A DNA stretch of 46,048 nt from Clostridiales bacterium (GCA_022772585.1 JALEZN010000070.1:1-46048); one strand, 5' to 3'; numbered from the stretch's first letter, positions 34,288-42,212 are shown. The notes: generated from the letters alone by a model not told the origin. Translations and numbers: made by a program.

Positions 34288-34456
34288 GTCTTTTTCCTCC
34301 CTGTATGACCGGGTATTCATATTTTTGATTTGTTCCCGGCTTTCGGCATCTTACATCCTATATTCTACAGGAGAAGTCCGGCTGCATATAGGCGCTTTTT
34401 GTATACATATGTGTCCGTTTTACAGATATTGCGCTTGCTTCTTTCCGATCCGTCTG

Positions 34457-35023
34457 TTACCCGTTGTCAGCCCCACTTGCGGGGCTCTCCTGCTCTCCAT
34501 AAGCCCAACAGATCGTCATGTCCCCATAATCCATTTCCAGCTCTGCCGTTTCATTCTCTATGACAACGCGGAAGTCCCAGAGCTGTTGGGATCGCTCCAA
34601 ATCAGAGGTCAGCTGCGCATGGATCACCCCATCCTCCAGGGTATAGGTCCCGTGCCATCCCTCCGCTCCGATGTACCAGCTCATTTGTCCGTCGCTCCGG
34701 ATCTCCATACTGGCGCCCCACTCCCCATAGCCGGGGAACAAGTCCAGTGAATCCGCAAATGCGGCAAGATCATTCTTTTCATTGTCCAGATGCCATGGCC
34801 CGACCAACCCGGCATTTCGCTGCACAGGTTCTTTCGACGGTTCTGCCGCGTCCCCGTTATGGATGGAACTGCCGCTTTGCCCCTGCATCTCCTCAGAGCC
34901 TTCTGTATCGGCCGCTTCCGTATAGGTTTCCTGCGGGCTCTGTTCGGGTTCGGGCGCTTTGCTGCACGCCGCCAACCACAGGCACAGGATCGCCGCCAGA
35001 AACAGCGCAGTTGTTCTTTTCAT
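34457..35023 (-). CDS. Putative lipoprotein
   Basis: 188 residues from ATG 35023. The signal peptide ends in LWLAAC, a good lipobox with Cys20. A Glu/Ser/Pro-rich linker (about 22-65) is followed by a beta-rich C-terminal domain (PWHLDNEK, MEIRSDGQMSWYIG, GTYTLEDGVIHAQL) resembling small lipocalin-like lipoprotein domains that are common and uncharacterised in Firmicutes. The SD site AAGGAG is 11 bases from the start. It is the last gene of a three-gene operon, 17 bases after the 50-residue gene. Confidence 0.82.
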   Translation of the reverse strand: MKRTTALFLAAILCLWLAACSKAPEPEQSPQETYTEAADTEGSEEMQGQSGSSIHNGDAAEPSKEPVQRNAGLVGPWHLDNEKNDLAAFADSLDLFPGYGEWGASMEIRSDGQMSWYIGAEGWHGTYTLEDGVIHAQLTSDLERSQQLWDFRVVIENETAELEMDYGDMTICWAYGEQESPASGADNG

Positions 35024-35040
35024 ACCAAAACGATCTCCTT

Positions 35041-35193
35041 TCACATGACCCGGTATCCTGATCTCATCAGTCCGGATATAAAGTCCCAAAACAGGCTTTC
35101 CGTTTTCATTACCATTCTGCCGTTATCGATTGCATGGAACGACACGATTTTGTTTTCCTCATCGATCCACGCAGTTTTTTCTTCTGTGTTCAT
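35041..35193 (-). CDS. 50-residue protein of unknown function
   Basis: Translated by hand: starts MNTEEKTAWIDEENKIVSFH and ends LFWDFISGLMRSGYRVM. ATG 35193 lies four bases after the stop of the upstream membrane gene, with AAGGA in the overlap. Tight packing between two genes on the same strand and an ordinary amino-acid mix support it. No domain was recognised. Confidence 0.68.
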   Translation of the reverse strand: MNTEEKTAWIDEENKIVSFHAIDNGRMVMKTESLFWDFISGLMRSGYRVM

Positions 35194-35197
35194 ATCC

Positions 35198-35419
35198 TTA
35201 AATTCCTTTCAAAACAGGCAAGAAAAATGCTGCCAACAGCACAAGAGGCAAAAGAGGGATCGCAAGAGATACCAACCCGGCGATAAACAACACAGTCAGC
35301 AGTGCGGGGATTCCAATCACGAAAAGGATCCCTTTCGTGATTCCCCATGCGGCCCTGCATGCAAAATGAACAAGCTTCGCTGTAACCACAATGATACCTA
35401 TTACAAACAGTGCGATCAT
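35198..35419 (-). CDS. Small hydrophobic membrane protein
   Basis: 73 residues from ATG 35419, with GGAAAGGAAGG just upstream. Two or three hydrophobic segments (IALFVIGIIVVTAKLV, ILFVIGIPALLTVLFIAGLVSLAIPLLPLVLLA split by a short charged stretch) fill almost the whole chain. The longer reading frame adds an unlikely basic N-terminus and is rejected. It is the first gene of the unit with the 50-residue protein and the lipoprotein. Function unknown. Confidence 0.72.
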   Translation of the reverse strand: MIALFVIGIIVVTAKLVHFACRAAWGITKGILFVIGIPALLTVLFIAGLVSLAIPLLPLVLLAAFFLPVLKGI

Positions 35420-35447
35420 ACGTGTCCTTCCTTTCCAGCAGGCACTA

Positions 35448-35470
35448 ACTATCGTTCGGTAGTCAATAGT
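35448..35470. promoter_or_regulatory. Candidate operator upstream of the small membrane/lipoprotein operon
   Basis: ACTATCGTTCGGTAGT (35448-35463) is a 16-base imperfect palindrome, and a wider pair AACTAT / ATAGTT frames 35447-35471. The form resembles TetR-type operators. TTGACT lies inside it on the minus strand, but no -10 box is at the right distance. The rest of 35420-35689 shows no gene. Confidence 0.35.
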
Positions 35471-35689
35471 TTTTGAAATTTGTCCTTTCCCTGCCCCAAT
35501 GCTGCGCCCCGTGCTCCAGCCGAAATGAAAGTGATGGAGCCGTGTCTCCGACACCACGATGGCGCCGACCCGAGGCGGTGAAAACCGAGGAATACCGCCG
35601 CCCGGCAGGGATGCAGGCGCTCCGGAGGAAAACGGGGTGCCTGTTCATTCAACCAAGCGGTCTGGGAAGTGGGCTCCCACATAGCCGCG

Positions 35690-38380
35690 TCAGGAGAGCC
35701 ACGAGGTAAAGAAGCCCTGGCCAGTTTCCACATTGCAAAGGCCCCAGCCCTCCAACTGCTCGATCTCACCTTTGCGCCACTGATAGGCACCCGGCCACCA
35801 GTCCCGGCAATCCGCCGGAAGTTCATCTGCGGGTGTTCCCGGAGCGTACAGAATAAATGTATTTCCGCCGGTCACGCCGTATGGTTCCGCGGAAATATAG
35901 CGCACGCCGCCTTCGATCCAGGTCTGTTCCGCTTCTTTTTCCGTGGTCAGCTCCGACAGCTTCATGGACCAGGCGTAATCGCTGATCTGCTGAATGTCTG
36001 TAAAGCGGCCGGAAAACTCACTGACATAACGGGTGCCGTTGGGAAAATCCGTCGAGCTGACTCCCATTTCCGCGTCGCTGTATTGGCCTGTAAAGCTGCC
36101 GTCGGGCCGGAGCGTCAGCACCGTTTCCCACCCGCCCGCACCGCTGGCAAAGACAAGCTCCAGAGCTGTGTCCGGGAACTGCGCGGCGTTGGAGGTGAGC
36201 TTCCCCGCATCAGCAGTGCCATCAAGGGCGGCCTGAATTTCCTCCGGGTCAAACCGGACCGGATAGATCTGGGGCAAACTGGACGCGCTGACCGGTCGGT
36301 CCACAACGATCCCCTGCTCCGTGGACAGCAGTACGCTGCAATTTCTCAGAAGGATACCGACTTCTTTGGCAAACCGCGCCATCTCAGGCGTCTCCTCCAC
36401 AGGAAGCGCAAAGTCCACAGACCATTCCGCTTTCACAGTCTCCTGCCCGCCCTCCAGGGAGAACACCGTGCAGGTATAGCTGCCCGCGCCCTGAAACATG
36501 GCGGGCAGATACTGCACCAGATAATCGCCTTCACTGTCGCTGCAGAGCATAATGGTGTTCCAGCCCGCATGGGCAGGACTGGCCTGTGTTGACCAGATCT
36601 CCGTGCCGTTTTCTTCCACCGTCAGCTCATAGAGCATACCCGGTTCCACTTCCCGCACCACGATATTCTCATTCACGCGGTTATGATTCAAGTCAGAAAA
36701 AGCAATGATCGCGGCATGATCGGAGAGGACAAGGGATGCGCCTATGTTGTCAGCATTCTGCCGCAGTGCCAGAAGATAGGTACCGCCCAGCCTTGCCTCA
36801 TAGAAGCTCTGGCCGTTTTCTGTTCCGGTCCGGGTGATCTCCAATACGCCTGTATAGAGAATCTCTCCGCCGTCGTATACAGTAAAGCGGATCGTCGCCG
36901 CTTCCGCCGTATCTGTGAGCGTTTCACCGTCGATCCCCGGACTCCAGCAGACCGGCTCGCCCGCTTCAAAACGCAGCGTTTTTTCCCTGGGCTGTCCCTC
37001 CGCGTCCGGGTTCCACAGCATTCCGTTGTCGCAGGACGCCTCAATATGGGAGTAATTCAGGTCGAAACGGAAGTGGAACGCCGCGTGCCAGGTGGCGCTC
37101 ATCATAGGAGAATAAGTCCACAATGCAGGCTCTGTCTGGACGGAAGCGAGTTCCGGATTCGCTATATCGTTTACTTTGATGTGTTCAATCAGTCCGTCCC
37201 GGTCGTAGTAGACGATCACCTCGGCCAATCCGGTAAGTTCCCAAATATCTCCCCAGAATCCGGACAGCATACCATCCGGTTCACCCCAGTAATGAATCAA
37301 ACTATCGCGGGGGCACCCCTTCAGACCAACATCGAAATCTTCACCCTTGCTTGAAATGGCCAAATATGTTTGCTCAAGGGTCGGAAGGCCTTCAGGATTT
37401 TCTTCGGGATTGGTCAGCAGGCACACGGCTGCCACAGCGCAAAGGATCGCTGAAGTCAATATAACCAGGAAGGCAGGCTTTTTCCAGTTTGCGAGATTGC
37501 GGACACGGCCCTTGGTATCTCCCTCCCCAAATGCCAGAGGCGTCCCGGCGATGATGCGGCGGCCGGTGGCAAGGCTCAGGAGGGACGCGGAGTAATCCGC
37601 CCGGATGCCCTCGCCCAGCTTCTTCACCACCGCCTCGTCGCAGCTCATCTCCATGTCCCTGGAGGACAGGATAAAGGCCGCCCAGACCAGCGGATTGAAC
37701 CAGTGGACGCACAGGGCGATAAAAGCAAGGCCCTTGATGATATGGTCTCCCCGGCGGATGTGGTGCTGCTCATGGAGGATGATATAGCCCTGCTCCTGCT
37801 CCGGCAGGGAGGAGGGGAGATAGATCTTCGGGCGAAGGATACCCATAACAAAAGGAGACTCGATATAGTCAGCCAGATAGATATTACCTCGCAGCGGTAC
37901 GGCCTCCGCCAGCCTGCGGCGGAGCCGGAGCAGGGACGCCACACTGTAAGCGGCCATAACACCAATTCCCGCCAGCCACGTCAGCGCAGCCAGCGCGGCA
38001 GGGACTTCCAGCGGGTCCGCCGCCGTCTGCTCTTCCCCCTGCGGGAGCGCTTCATTGACAGCCTGATCCACCTCCGGCACAGGAAGTTTTACTCCGGAAT
38101 CGGGGGTGTGGACCACGTTCTGCGGAATGTATTCCACCGCTGTGGTGTGGGTCGTGGTTTCGGTTACAGGCGCATCAAGCAAACCCAGCAGGGAGAAGCC
38201 TGTGGTGACGGACACCGGGCAGAGCAGCCGAAACAGCACCACCGCCCAAAGCGCGTAGGAAAAGATCTTCGGTGCCTTTTTCAGCGGCAATCTCGCCAGC
38301 AATACAAACAGGATTACCACGCTGGCCGTCACGCTCATGTTGATCACGGCAGGAAACAGCTCATAGGAAAGAACGCCCAT
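35690..38380 (-). CDS. BlaR1/MecR1-type M56 sensor protease with very long extracellular region
   Basis: 896 residues from ATG 38380, eight bases after AGGAGG; an in-frame GTG at 38389 lies inside that site. The first 325 residues are a membrane M56 metallopeptidase: helices near 13-30, 41-70 and 130-150, then the zinc motif HEQHH (H203, E204, H207), SCDEAV, and a further helix (about 303-323). In BlaR1 the outside sensor is a penicillin-binding domain with SxxK; here about 570 residues of other beta-rich sequence follow and no SxxK/KTG set was recognised. It likely senses an unknown outside signal and cleaves the BlaI-type repressor encoded just upstream, whose stop codon its ribosome site overlaps. 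Confidence 0.86.
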   Translation of the reverse strand: MGVLSYELFPAVINMSVTASVVILFVLLARLPLKKAPKIFSYALWAVVLFRLLCPVSVTTGFSLLGLLDAPVTETTTHTTAVEYIPQNVVHTPDSGVKLPVPEVDQAVNEALPQGEEQTAADPLEVPAALAALTWLAGIGVMAAYSVASLLRLRRRLAEAVPLRGNIYLADYIESPFVMGILRPKIYLPSSLPEQEQGYIILHEQHHIRRGDHIIKGLAFIALCVHWFNPLVWAAFILSSRDMEMSCDEAVVKKLGEGIRADYSASLLSLATGRRIIAGTPLAFGEGDTKGRVRNLANWKKPAFLVILTSAILCAVAAVCLLTNPEENPEGLPTLEQTYLAISSKGEDFDVGLKGCPRDSLIHYWGEPDGMLSGFWGDIWELTGLAEVIVYYDRDGLIEHIKVNDIANPELASVQTEPALWTYSPMMSATWHAAFHFRFDLNYSHIEASCDNGMLWNPDAEGQPREKTLRFEAGEPVCWSPGIDGETLTDTAEAATIRFTVYDGGEILYTGVLEITRTGTENGQSFYEARLGGTYLLALRQNADNIGASLVLSDHAAIIAFSDLNHNRVNENIVVREVEPGMLYELTVEENGTEIWSTQASPAHAGWNTIMLCSDSEGDYLVQYLPAMFQGAGSYTCTVFSLEGGQETVKAEWSVDFALPVEETPEMARFAKEVGILLRNCSVLLSTEQGIVVDRPVSASSLPQIYPVRFDPEEIQAALDGTADAGKLTSNAAQFPDTALELVFASGAGGWETVLTLRPDGSFTGQYSDAEMGVSSTDFPNGTRYVSEFSGRFTDIQQISDYAWSMKLSELTTEKEAEQTWIEGGVRYISAEPYGVTGGNTFILYAPGTPADELPADCRDWWPGAYQWRKGEIEQLEGWGLCNVETGQGFFTSWLS

Positions 38381-38385
38381 TCCTG

Positions 38386-38745
38386 TCACCTCCTGCTCTG
38401 GTCGATCAGCGCCTGCAGTTCTGTGATTTCCTCCTCGGACAGTTTCTTTCTGGTGGTAAAGGCAGCCAGAAACGCCGGGAGGGAGCCGGAGAAGGTCTCC
38501 TCTACAAACTTCTCGCTCTGCACCGCGTAAAAATCCTGCCGGGAGATCAGGGAGGTCACGATACCGCCCTGGTTTTGAAAAATGCCCCGTTCACACAGCC
38601 GCTTCAGCACGGTGTATGTGGTGGATTTCTTCCAACTCAGTTCCCGTTCCGCCAGCTTTACCAGTTCCGGGGAAGGGACAGGTTCGTTTTCCCAGATCAT
38701 ATCCGCAAAGCGGGATTCAATGGCTCCCATTCTCAGTTCACTCAT
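38386..38745 (-). CDS. BlaI/MecI/CopY-family repressor
   Basis: 119 residues from ATG 38745, seven bases after GGAGG. The winged helix is typical (ELRMGAIESRFADMIWENEP, then WKKSTTYTVLKRLCERGIF, with the wing around TSLISRQDFYA). The C-terminal part (SLPAFLAAFTTRKKLSEEEI) is the dimerisation region in which this family is cut by its M56 protease. It should repress its own operon by binding TACA/TGTA dyads, and two such sites are present at its promoter. No beta-lactamase gene is nearby. Confidence 0.93.
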   Translation of the reverse strand: MSELRMGAIESRFADMIWENEPVPSPELVKLAERELSWKKSTTYTVLKRLCERGIFQNQGGIVTSLISRQDFYAVQSEKFVEETFSGSLPAFLAAFTTRKKLSEEEITELQALIDQSRR

Positions 38746-38760
38746 CACACAGCCTCCAGT

Positions 38761-38813
38761 CTACAGTTTGTAGTCTTCGATAGAAGTCTACATGATGTAA
38801 ACTGCCCTGTCAA
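38761..38813 (-). promoter_or_regulatory. BlaI-type operator/promoter
   Basis: On the minus strand TTGACA (38813-38808), a 17-base spacer and TAGACT (38790-38785) form the promoter. TACATGATGTA (38789-38799), a perfect TACAT/ATGTA dyad, lies in the spacer and overlaps the -10 box. A second dyad CTACA-GTT-TGTAG (38761-38773) lies just downstream of the start site. Both match the TACA/TGTA core known for BlaI/MecI sites. Confidence 0.88.
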
Positions 38814-38930
38814 CAGTTTTCCCAATCTTTTTTGAAACCCGTAATATGCCCTGTTCTCCTACTATACCTTGCCAGCCTATACTCCTGCGGAAAATCAAAG
38901 CAGCCCGCTTTTGAAAAACAAGTCAAATAT

Positions 38931-38967
38931 AACCCGGAAATCATTGCGGCGTAATGATTTCCGGGTT
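38931..38967. terminator. 15-base-pair hairpin in the gene-free stretch 38814-39110
   Basis: AACCCGGAAATCATT and its exact complement flank a 7-base loop. On the minus strand the preceding complement ATTTGACTTG gives no clean U run; on the plus strand TTGC follows. It could be an old terminator or a processed RNA element. Apart from this hairpin, I see no supported gene between the blaI promoter and the tRNA terminator. Confidence 0.45.
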
Positions 38968-39110
38968 TGCATCTTTGTAATTCCTCACGGGATGCGAAAG
39001 GCCTCTTCCGTGGAACGTGCTGCGGGCATCTTCATTCTAGCCATGTTAGGTGTTCTCCTGATTCATCAAAATTCCAACGAAAAAACAGGAGGTCACTCCT
39101 TTGCGGAAAA

Positions 39111-39148
39111 ATAAAAAAATCCTTGGAAACACTTGGTTTCCAAGGATT
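39111..39148 (-). terminator. Rho-independent terminator of the tRNA cluster
   Basis: Perfect 13-base stem AATCCTTGGAAAC / GTTTCCAAGGATT with a 5-base loop, followed in the minus transcript by a run of seven U residues. It begins one base after the CCA end of tRNA-Val. Confidence 0.93.
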
Positions 39149-39225
39149 TGGTGGAGACTACTGGACTCGAACCAGTGACCTCCTGCGTGTGAAGCAGGCG
39201 CTCTAACCAGCTGAGCTAAGCCTCC
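39149..39225 (-). tRNA. tRNA-Val (CAC)
   Basis: 77 bases with encoded CCA. Acceptor arm GGAGGCT pairs with AGTCTCC (one G-U). D-loop motif TTAGCTCAGCTGGTTAGAGC and T-loop GGTTCGAGTCC are present. The anticodon stem CCTGC/GCAGG encloses loop TTCACAC, giving anticodon CAC. Confidence 0.95.
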
Positions 39226-39254
39226 AATTGGCGGGAGCGATTCCTCTCCCGTCA

Positions 39255-39329
39255 TGGTGACGCGTACGGGAATCGAACCCGTGTTACCGCCGTGAAAGGG
39301 CGGTGTCTTAGCCGCTTGACCAACGCGCC
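39255..39329 (-). tRNA. tRNA-Glu (TTC)
   Basis: 75 bases with encoded CCA. Acceptor GGCGCGT pairs with ACGCGTC. Anticodon stem CCGCC/GGCGG encloses loop CTTTCAC, giving anticodon TTC. T-loop GGTTCGATTCC is present. Confidence 0.95.
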
Positions 39330-39356
39330 AAGCGAAATGTGACTCACATGGAGCCA

Positions 39357-39433
39357 TGGTAGCGGCACCTGGATTTGAACCGGGGACACTGCGGGTATGA
39401 ACCGCATGCTCTAGCCAACTGAGCTATGCCGCC
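39357..39433 (-). tRNA. tRNA-Met (CAT), elongator type
   Basis: 77 bases with encoded CCA. Anticodon stem TGCGG/CCGCA encloses TTCATAC, giving CAT. The GGG/CCC anticodon-stem pairs and mismatched acceptor end of initiator tRNA are lacking, so it is an elongator Met tRNA; a lysidine-modified Ile tRNA is a less likely alternative. The acceptor starts with a G-U pair. Confidence 0.9.
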
Positions 39434-39467
39434 ATCTAAGCCGCTGCTCTTAAACAGGGCAAGAGTT

Positions 39468-39496
39468 AGTATACCCGAAGCCCGCCTTTTTGTCAA
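39468..39496 (-). promoter_or_regulatory. Promoter of the tRNA cluster
   Basis: On the minus strand TTGACA (39496-39491), a 17-base spacer and TATACT (39473-39468) lie about 35 bases upstream of tRNA-Met. Order of transcription is Met, Glu, Val, then the terminator at 39111-39148. Confidence 0.88.
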
Positions 39497-39529
39497 CAGA
39501 AATGTGCAAAAATTTCAGGAATTTTTCCA

Positions 39530-39560
39530 CGGCCTCCGTCAGGCATACCGGCAGAGGCCG
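39530..39560 (-). terminator. Hairpin after the anti-sigma gene
   Basis: CGGCCTC and GAGGCCG frame a stem that includes weaker inner pairs, starting nine bases after the stop codon. In the minus transcript the following bases are TGGAAAAATTCC rather than U-rich, so terminator function is uncertain. Confidence 0.35.
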
Positions 39561-39568
39561 CGTCTATT

Positions 39569-40435
39569 CTATTGGCTCAGAGGGATCGTGAACTCCTGAA
39601 TCCCCATGGAACCGGGGGCGATCTCATACTTTTCAAAGAGCACCACCGGTTCGCCCCGGTCATTGAGGTAGAACTTCTGGCCTGCCCCGATCCCCTGAAA
39701 GCTGTCGCCGTCCCGGTCCGCCCGGAAGTAGACTGCGCCCTCCTCCCGCTCTCTCCGGTCCATTTCGGACCGGATGACCGCGTCGGCCCGGCTTTGGAAA
39801 TCCGGCCCCAGAATATCCCGCAGCGTCAGCTCCTTCCCCACCGTCAGGTCCAGATTATAGGCATAGAGCTCCGTATAGGCGCTGGCCAGCGTCTCGGTCT
39901 TCCAGATGAGGAAGGAGAGGTACCGGCCGTCGGAGCACTTCACCTCATAATCCACGTCGATGATGATGGGAATAAACTCCTCCTCCGTTCCGCCGGTCTC
40001 CACATAGGCCTCCCGGGTCTCCCTGGCCCGCTCCTCCGCCTCATCCAGCACATCATCGATGCGCTTTTTGATCTCCAGATTGATGCGCTGCTCCAGATCG
40101 GTATTCCCGGTATCGGCCAGGGCGGGCAGCCGCACATCGATGAGGTGGTCCCGGTCCCGGCGCTGATAGCGCTCCGCCGTAAAGATCCGCGCCAGGCCCC
40201 CCAGCACCGGCACCTCGGCCACCGCGCTGGCAAAGGCGGGGTTCACGTTCACCAGCAGGCAGAAGCAGGCGCAGGCCGCCAATGCCGCGCCCCATCCCCG
40301 CCGGACGGCCCTGCGGGACGCCTGCCGGCGCGTTCCCTCCCGGAGGGCGGCGCTCACCACACCGGACAATTCTTCCGGTATCTCCGCCGACTCATAGCGC
40401 TCCCGCGCTTTTTCCCAGGCTTCCTTCTCCTTCAT
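39569..40435 (-). CDS. RsiV-type membrane anti-sigma factor (DUF3298)
   Basis: 288 residues from ATG 40435, five bases after GGAGGAG and overlapping the sigma-factor stop (ATGA). The N-terminal 45 residues (EKARERYESAEIPEEL) would hold the sigma factor, a transmembrane helix follows (about 49-68, WGAALAACACFCLLVNV), and the outside part matches the DUF3298 layout of RsiV: IPIIIDVDYEVKCSDGRYL, LTLRDILG, FYLNDRGEPVVLFEKYEIAPGSMG. In Bacillus RsiV senses lysozyme and is cut to free sigma-V; the same trigger here is only an analogy. Confidence 0.87.
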   Translation of the reverse strand: MKEKEAWEKARERYESAEIPEELSGVVSAALREGTRRQASRRAVRRGWGAALAACACFCLLVNVNPAFASAVAEVPVLGGLARIFTAERYQRRDRDHLIDVRLPALADTGNTDLEQRINLEIKKRIDDVLDEAEERARETREAYVETGGTEEEFIPIIIDVDYEVKCSDGRYLSFLIWKTETLASAYTELYAYNLDLTVGKELTLRDILGPDFQSRADAVIRSEMDRREREEGAVYFRADRDGDSFQGIGAGQKFYLNDRGEPVVLFEKYEIAPGSMGIQEFTIPLSQ

Positions 40436-40965
40436 GGCGTCTCCTCCTCTCCGGTCCATTCCTTCAGGCGTTTCAGGCTCTTATACAGTCTGGATTTCAC
40501 GGTGTTCAGGTTGGTCCCCGTGATCCGGGCGATCTCTTCCAGCTTCATATCCTCAAAAAAACGCAGGCGGATGATGGTCCGCTCCTTCTCCTCCAGCCGC
40601 TCGATGGCGTCATACAGGTCCAGCCGGGCCTCATGGTCCCGCTCGCTCCCGCCGGGGGACTCGGGCAGCTCCTCCATGGGCAGCACCCGCCGGCGGTAGC
40701 GGTGCCAGTTCATGCACTCGTTGATGAGGATGCGGTAGAACCAGGTCTTGACATAGGCCGGCTCCCGCAGGGTATCCGATTTGCTCAGCGCCTTGACGAT
40801 GCTCTCCTGTACCACATCCAGCGCCGTATCCCGGTCCTTCACGTAGCTGTAGGCCAGACGGTAAAAATCCGCCTGGCCCGCCACGATGAATTCCGTCAGG
40901 CGCTGCCGTTTGTCTCCGGTGTCTGTCACCGCGGTCCGTTCCTTTCCCCTTCCGGGCGGGCGCAT
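40432..40965 (-). CDS. ECF (extracytoplasmic function) RNA polymerase sigma factor
   Basis: 177 residues from ATG 40965 (GGGGGAG seven bases upstream); a GTG at 40929 after AAAGGA is an alternative start that removes the odd basic N-terminus. Region 2 (FYRLAYSYVKDRDTALDVVQESIVKAL, VKTWFYRILINECMNWHRYRRR) and region 4 (ERTIIRLRFFEDMKLEEIARITG, NTVKSRLYKSLKRLK) are both clear, as in the SigV/SigW type. It directs transcription of envelope-stress genes and is held by the anti-sigma factor encoded immediately after it. An ECF-type promoter lies upstream, consistent with autoregulation. Confidence 0.93.
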   Translation of the reverse strand: MRPPGRGKERTAVTDTGDKRQRLTEFIVAGQADFYRLAYSYVKDRDTALDVVQESIVKALSKSDTLREPAYVKTWFYRILINECMNWHRYRRRVLPMEELPESPGGSERDHEARLDLYDAIERLEEKERTIIRLRFFEDMKLEEIARITGTNLNTVKSRLYKSLKRLKEWTGEEETP

Positions 40966-40999
40966 GGAGATGCTCCCCCGGAGGCTCTTGTATTTCTTT

Positions 41000-41026
41000 G
41001 ACGGTTCCGGCCCCCAAAAAGTTTTG
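41000..41026 (-). promoter_or_regulatory. Candidate ECF-sigma autoregulatory promoter
   Basis: On the minus strand CAAAAC (41026-41021) followed by TTTTT, a 17-base spacer in all, and CGTC (41003-41000) match the AAC / CGTC pattern of Bacillus-type ECF promoters. It lies 35 bases upstream of the sigma-factor start. Confidence 0.62.
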
Positions 41027-41055
41027 CCGCCTCTGTTTTTTACTCCTGAAAGCCC

Positions 41056-41084
41056 TTGCCAGCCGTCCCGCCATGGGATATAAT
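41056..41084 (+). promoter_or_regulatory. asnA promoter
   Basis: TTGCCA (41056-41061), a 17-base spacer and TATAAT (41079-41084). The leader is about 60 bases and holds a GC-rich 15-base palindrome (CGAGGGGCCCCCTCG, 41110-41124) upstream of AAAGGAG. Confidence 0.82.
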
Positions 41085-41150
41085 ACGCTAGTAAATTAGC
41101 TTGTAAAATCGAGGGGCCCCCTCGTATGCTGATGTAAAGGAGTTCTCGCT

Positions 41151-42164
41151 ATGCTCAAGACCGTGATCCCCGCGGGCTATGCCCCCTGTCTCAACCTGTA
41201 TGATACCCAGAAGGCCATCGGTCTTCTCAAGCGCCTCTTTGAGGACACGCTTGGCGGGGCCCTCAATCTCCGCCGGGTCTCCGCCCCCCTCTTTGTGGAG
41301 GCGGCCACCGGCCTGAACGACGACCTGAACGGTGTGGAGCGCCCGGTTTCCTTCGACATTCCCGCCTGCGGCCGGGACGCCCAGGTGGTCCACTCCCTGG
41401 CCAAGTGGAAGCGCATGGCCCTGTACCGCTATCAGTTCTCGGTGGGCGAGGGCCTGTTTACCGACATGAACGCCATCCGCCGGGACGAGGAGCTGGACAA
41501 CCTCCACTCGGTCTATGTGGACCAGTGGGACTGGGAAAAGGTGCTGGCCCCCCGGGACCGGAACGTGGAGTACCTGCAGAACACCGTGCGCACCATCGTC
41601 AAGGCCATCTGCGAGACCCAGTCCACCCTGCGCTCGGTCTATCCCCAGCTCACCGCCCTGCCCCCCGTGTGCCCTGACGTGTCCTTCGTCACCGCCCAGG
41701 AGCTGGAGGACAAGTGGCCCGACCTGACCCCCAAGGAGCGGGAGAACGCCTGGGTGAAGGACCACCCCACCACCTTCGTCATGGGCATCGGCGCCGCCCT
41801 CAAGTCGGGCAAGCCCCACGACGGCCGCGCCCCCGACTATGACGACTGGTCCCTCAACGGCGACATTCTGGTGTGGAACCCGGTGCTGGAGAGCGCCTTC
41901 GAGCTCTCCTCCATGGGCATCCGGGTGAGTCCCGAGTCCCTGGACCGCCAGCTCACCGTGGCCGGCTGCGACAGCCGCCGCTCCCTCACCTTCCACAAGC
42001 TGCTGCTGGAGGGCAAGCTCCCCCTGACCATCGGCGGCGGTATCGGCCAGTCCCGGCTGTGCATGTTCCTGCTGGGCAAGGCCCACATCGGCGAGGTCCA
42101 GGCCAGCGTCTGGGATCCCGACACCATTGCCGCCTGCAAGGACGCAGGGGTCATTCTCCTCTGA
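41151..42164 (+). CDS. asnA: Aspartate-ammonia ligase
   Basis: 337 residues, the usual family length. AsnA makes asparagine from aspartate, ammonia and ATP and has the class II aminoacyl-tRNA synthetase fold. Recognisable family stretches are QKAIGLLKRLFEDTL, RVSAPLFVEAATGLNDDLNG, ALYRYQFSVGEGLFTDMNAI, VYVDQWDWEKV and TIGGGIGQSRLCMFLLGK near the end (ATP-binding motif 3 region). AAAGGAG lies eight bases before the ATG. It is monocistronic, with its own promoter and a terminator 17 bases after the stop. It provides glutamine-independent asparagine synthesis, common in host-associated anaerobes. Confidence 0.96.
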   Translation: MLKTVIPAGYAPCLNLYDTQKAIGLLKRLFEDTLGGALNLRRVSAPLFVEAATGLNDDLNGVERPVSFDIPACGRDAQVVHSLAKWKRMALYRYQFSVGEGLFTDMNAIRRDEELDNLHSVYVDQWDWEKVLAPRDRNVEYLQNTVRTIVKAICETQSTLRSVYPQLTALPPVCPDVSFVTAQELEDKWPDLTPKERENAWVKDHPTTFVMGIGAALKSGKPHDGRAPDYDDWSLNGDILVWNPVLESAFELSSMGIRVSPESLDRQLTVAGCDSRRSLTFHKLLLEGKLPLTIGGGIGQSRLCMFLLGKAHIGEVQASVWDPDTIAACKDAGVILL

Positions 42165-42180
42165 TAAATTGCCATACAAA

Positions 42181-42210
42181 GCGCCGGGCCGTCTGGTCCG
42201 GCGCTTTTTC
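42181..42210 (+). terminator. asnA terminator
   Basis: Stem GCGCCGGGCC / GGTCCGGCGC with one wobble pair, followed by TTTTT on the plus strand. It lies between convergent asnA and the methyltransferase gene and may act weakly in the other direction. Confidence 0.88.
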
Positions 42211-42212
42211 GC

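Noticed and set aside
38992-39114. Possible 40-residue plus-strand protein with one hydrophobic segment
   Set aside because: No convincing ribosome site, no promoter, and no neighbours on that strand; left unannotated.
38967-39206. Plus-strand 79-codon frame ending in DYWTRTSDLLRVKQAL
   Set aside because: This peptide is the antisense reading of tRNA-Val and is a well-known spurious database protein.
39046-39357. Minus-strand 103-codon frame containing GGLAQLVRAPASHAGGHWFESSS
   Set aside because: It reads through tRNA-Glu and tRNA-Val in sense; a typical artefact of tRNA genes.
41088-42179. 363-codon minus-strand frame opposite asnA
   Set aside because: Antisense to a well-conserved enzyme gene; no family match.
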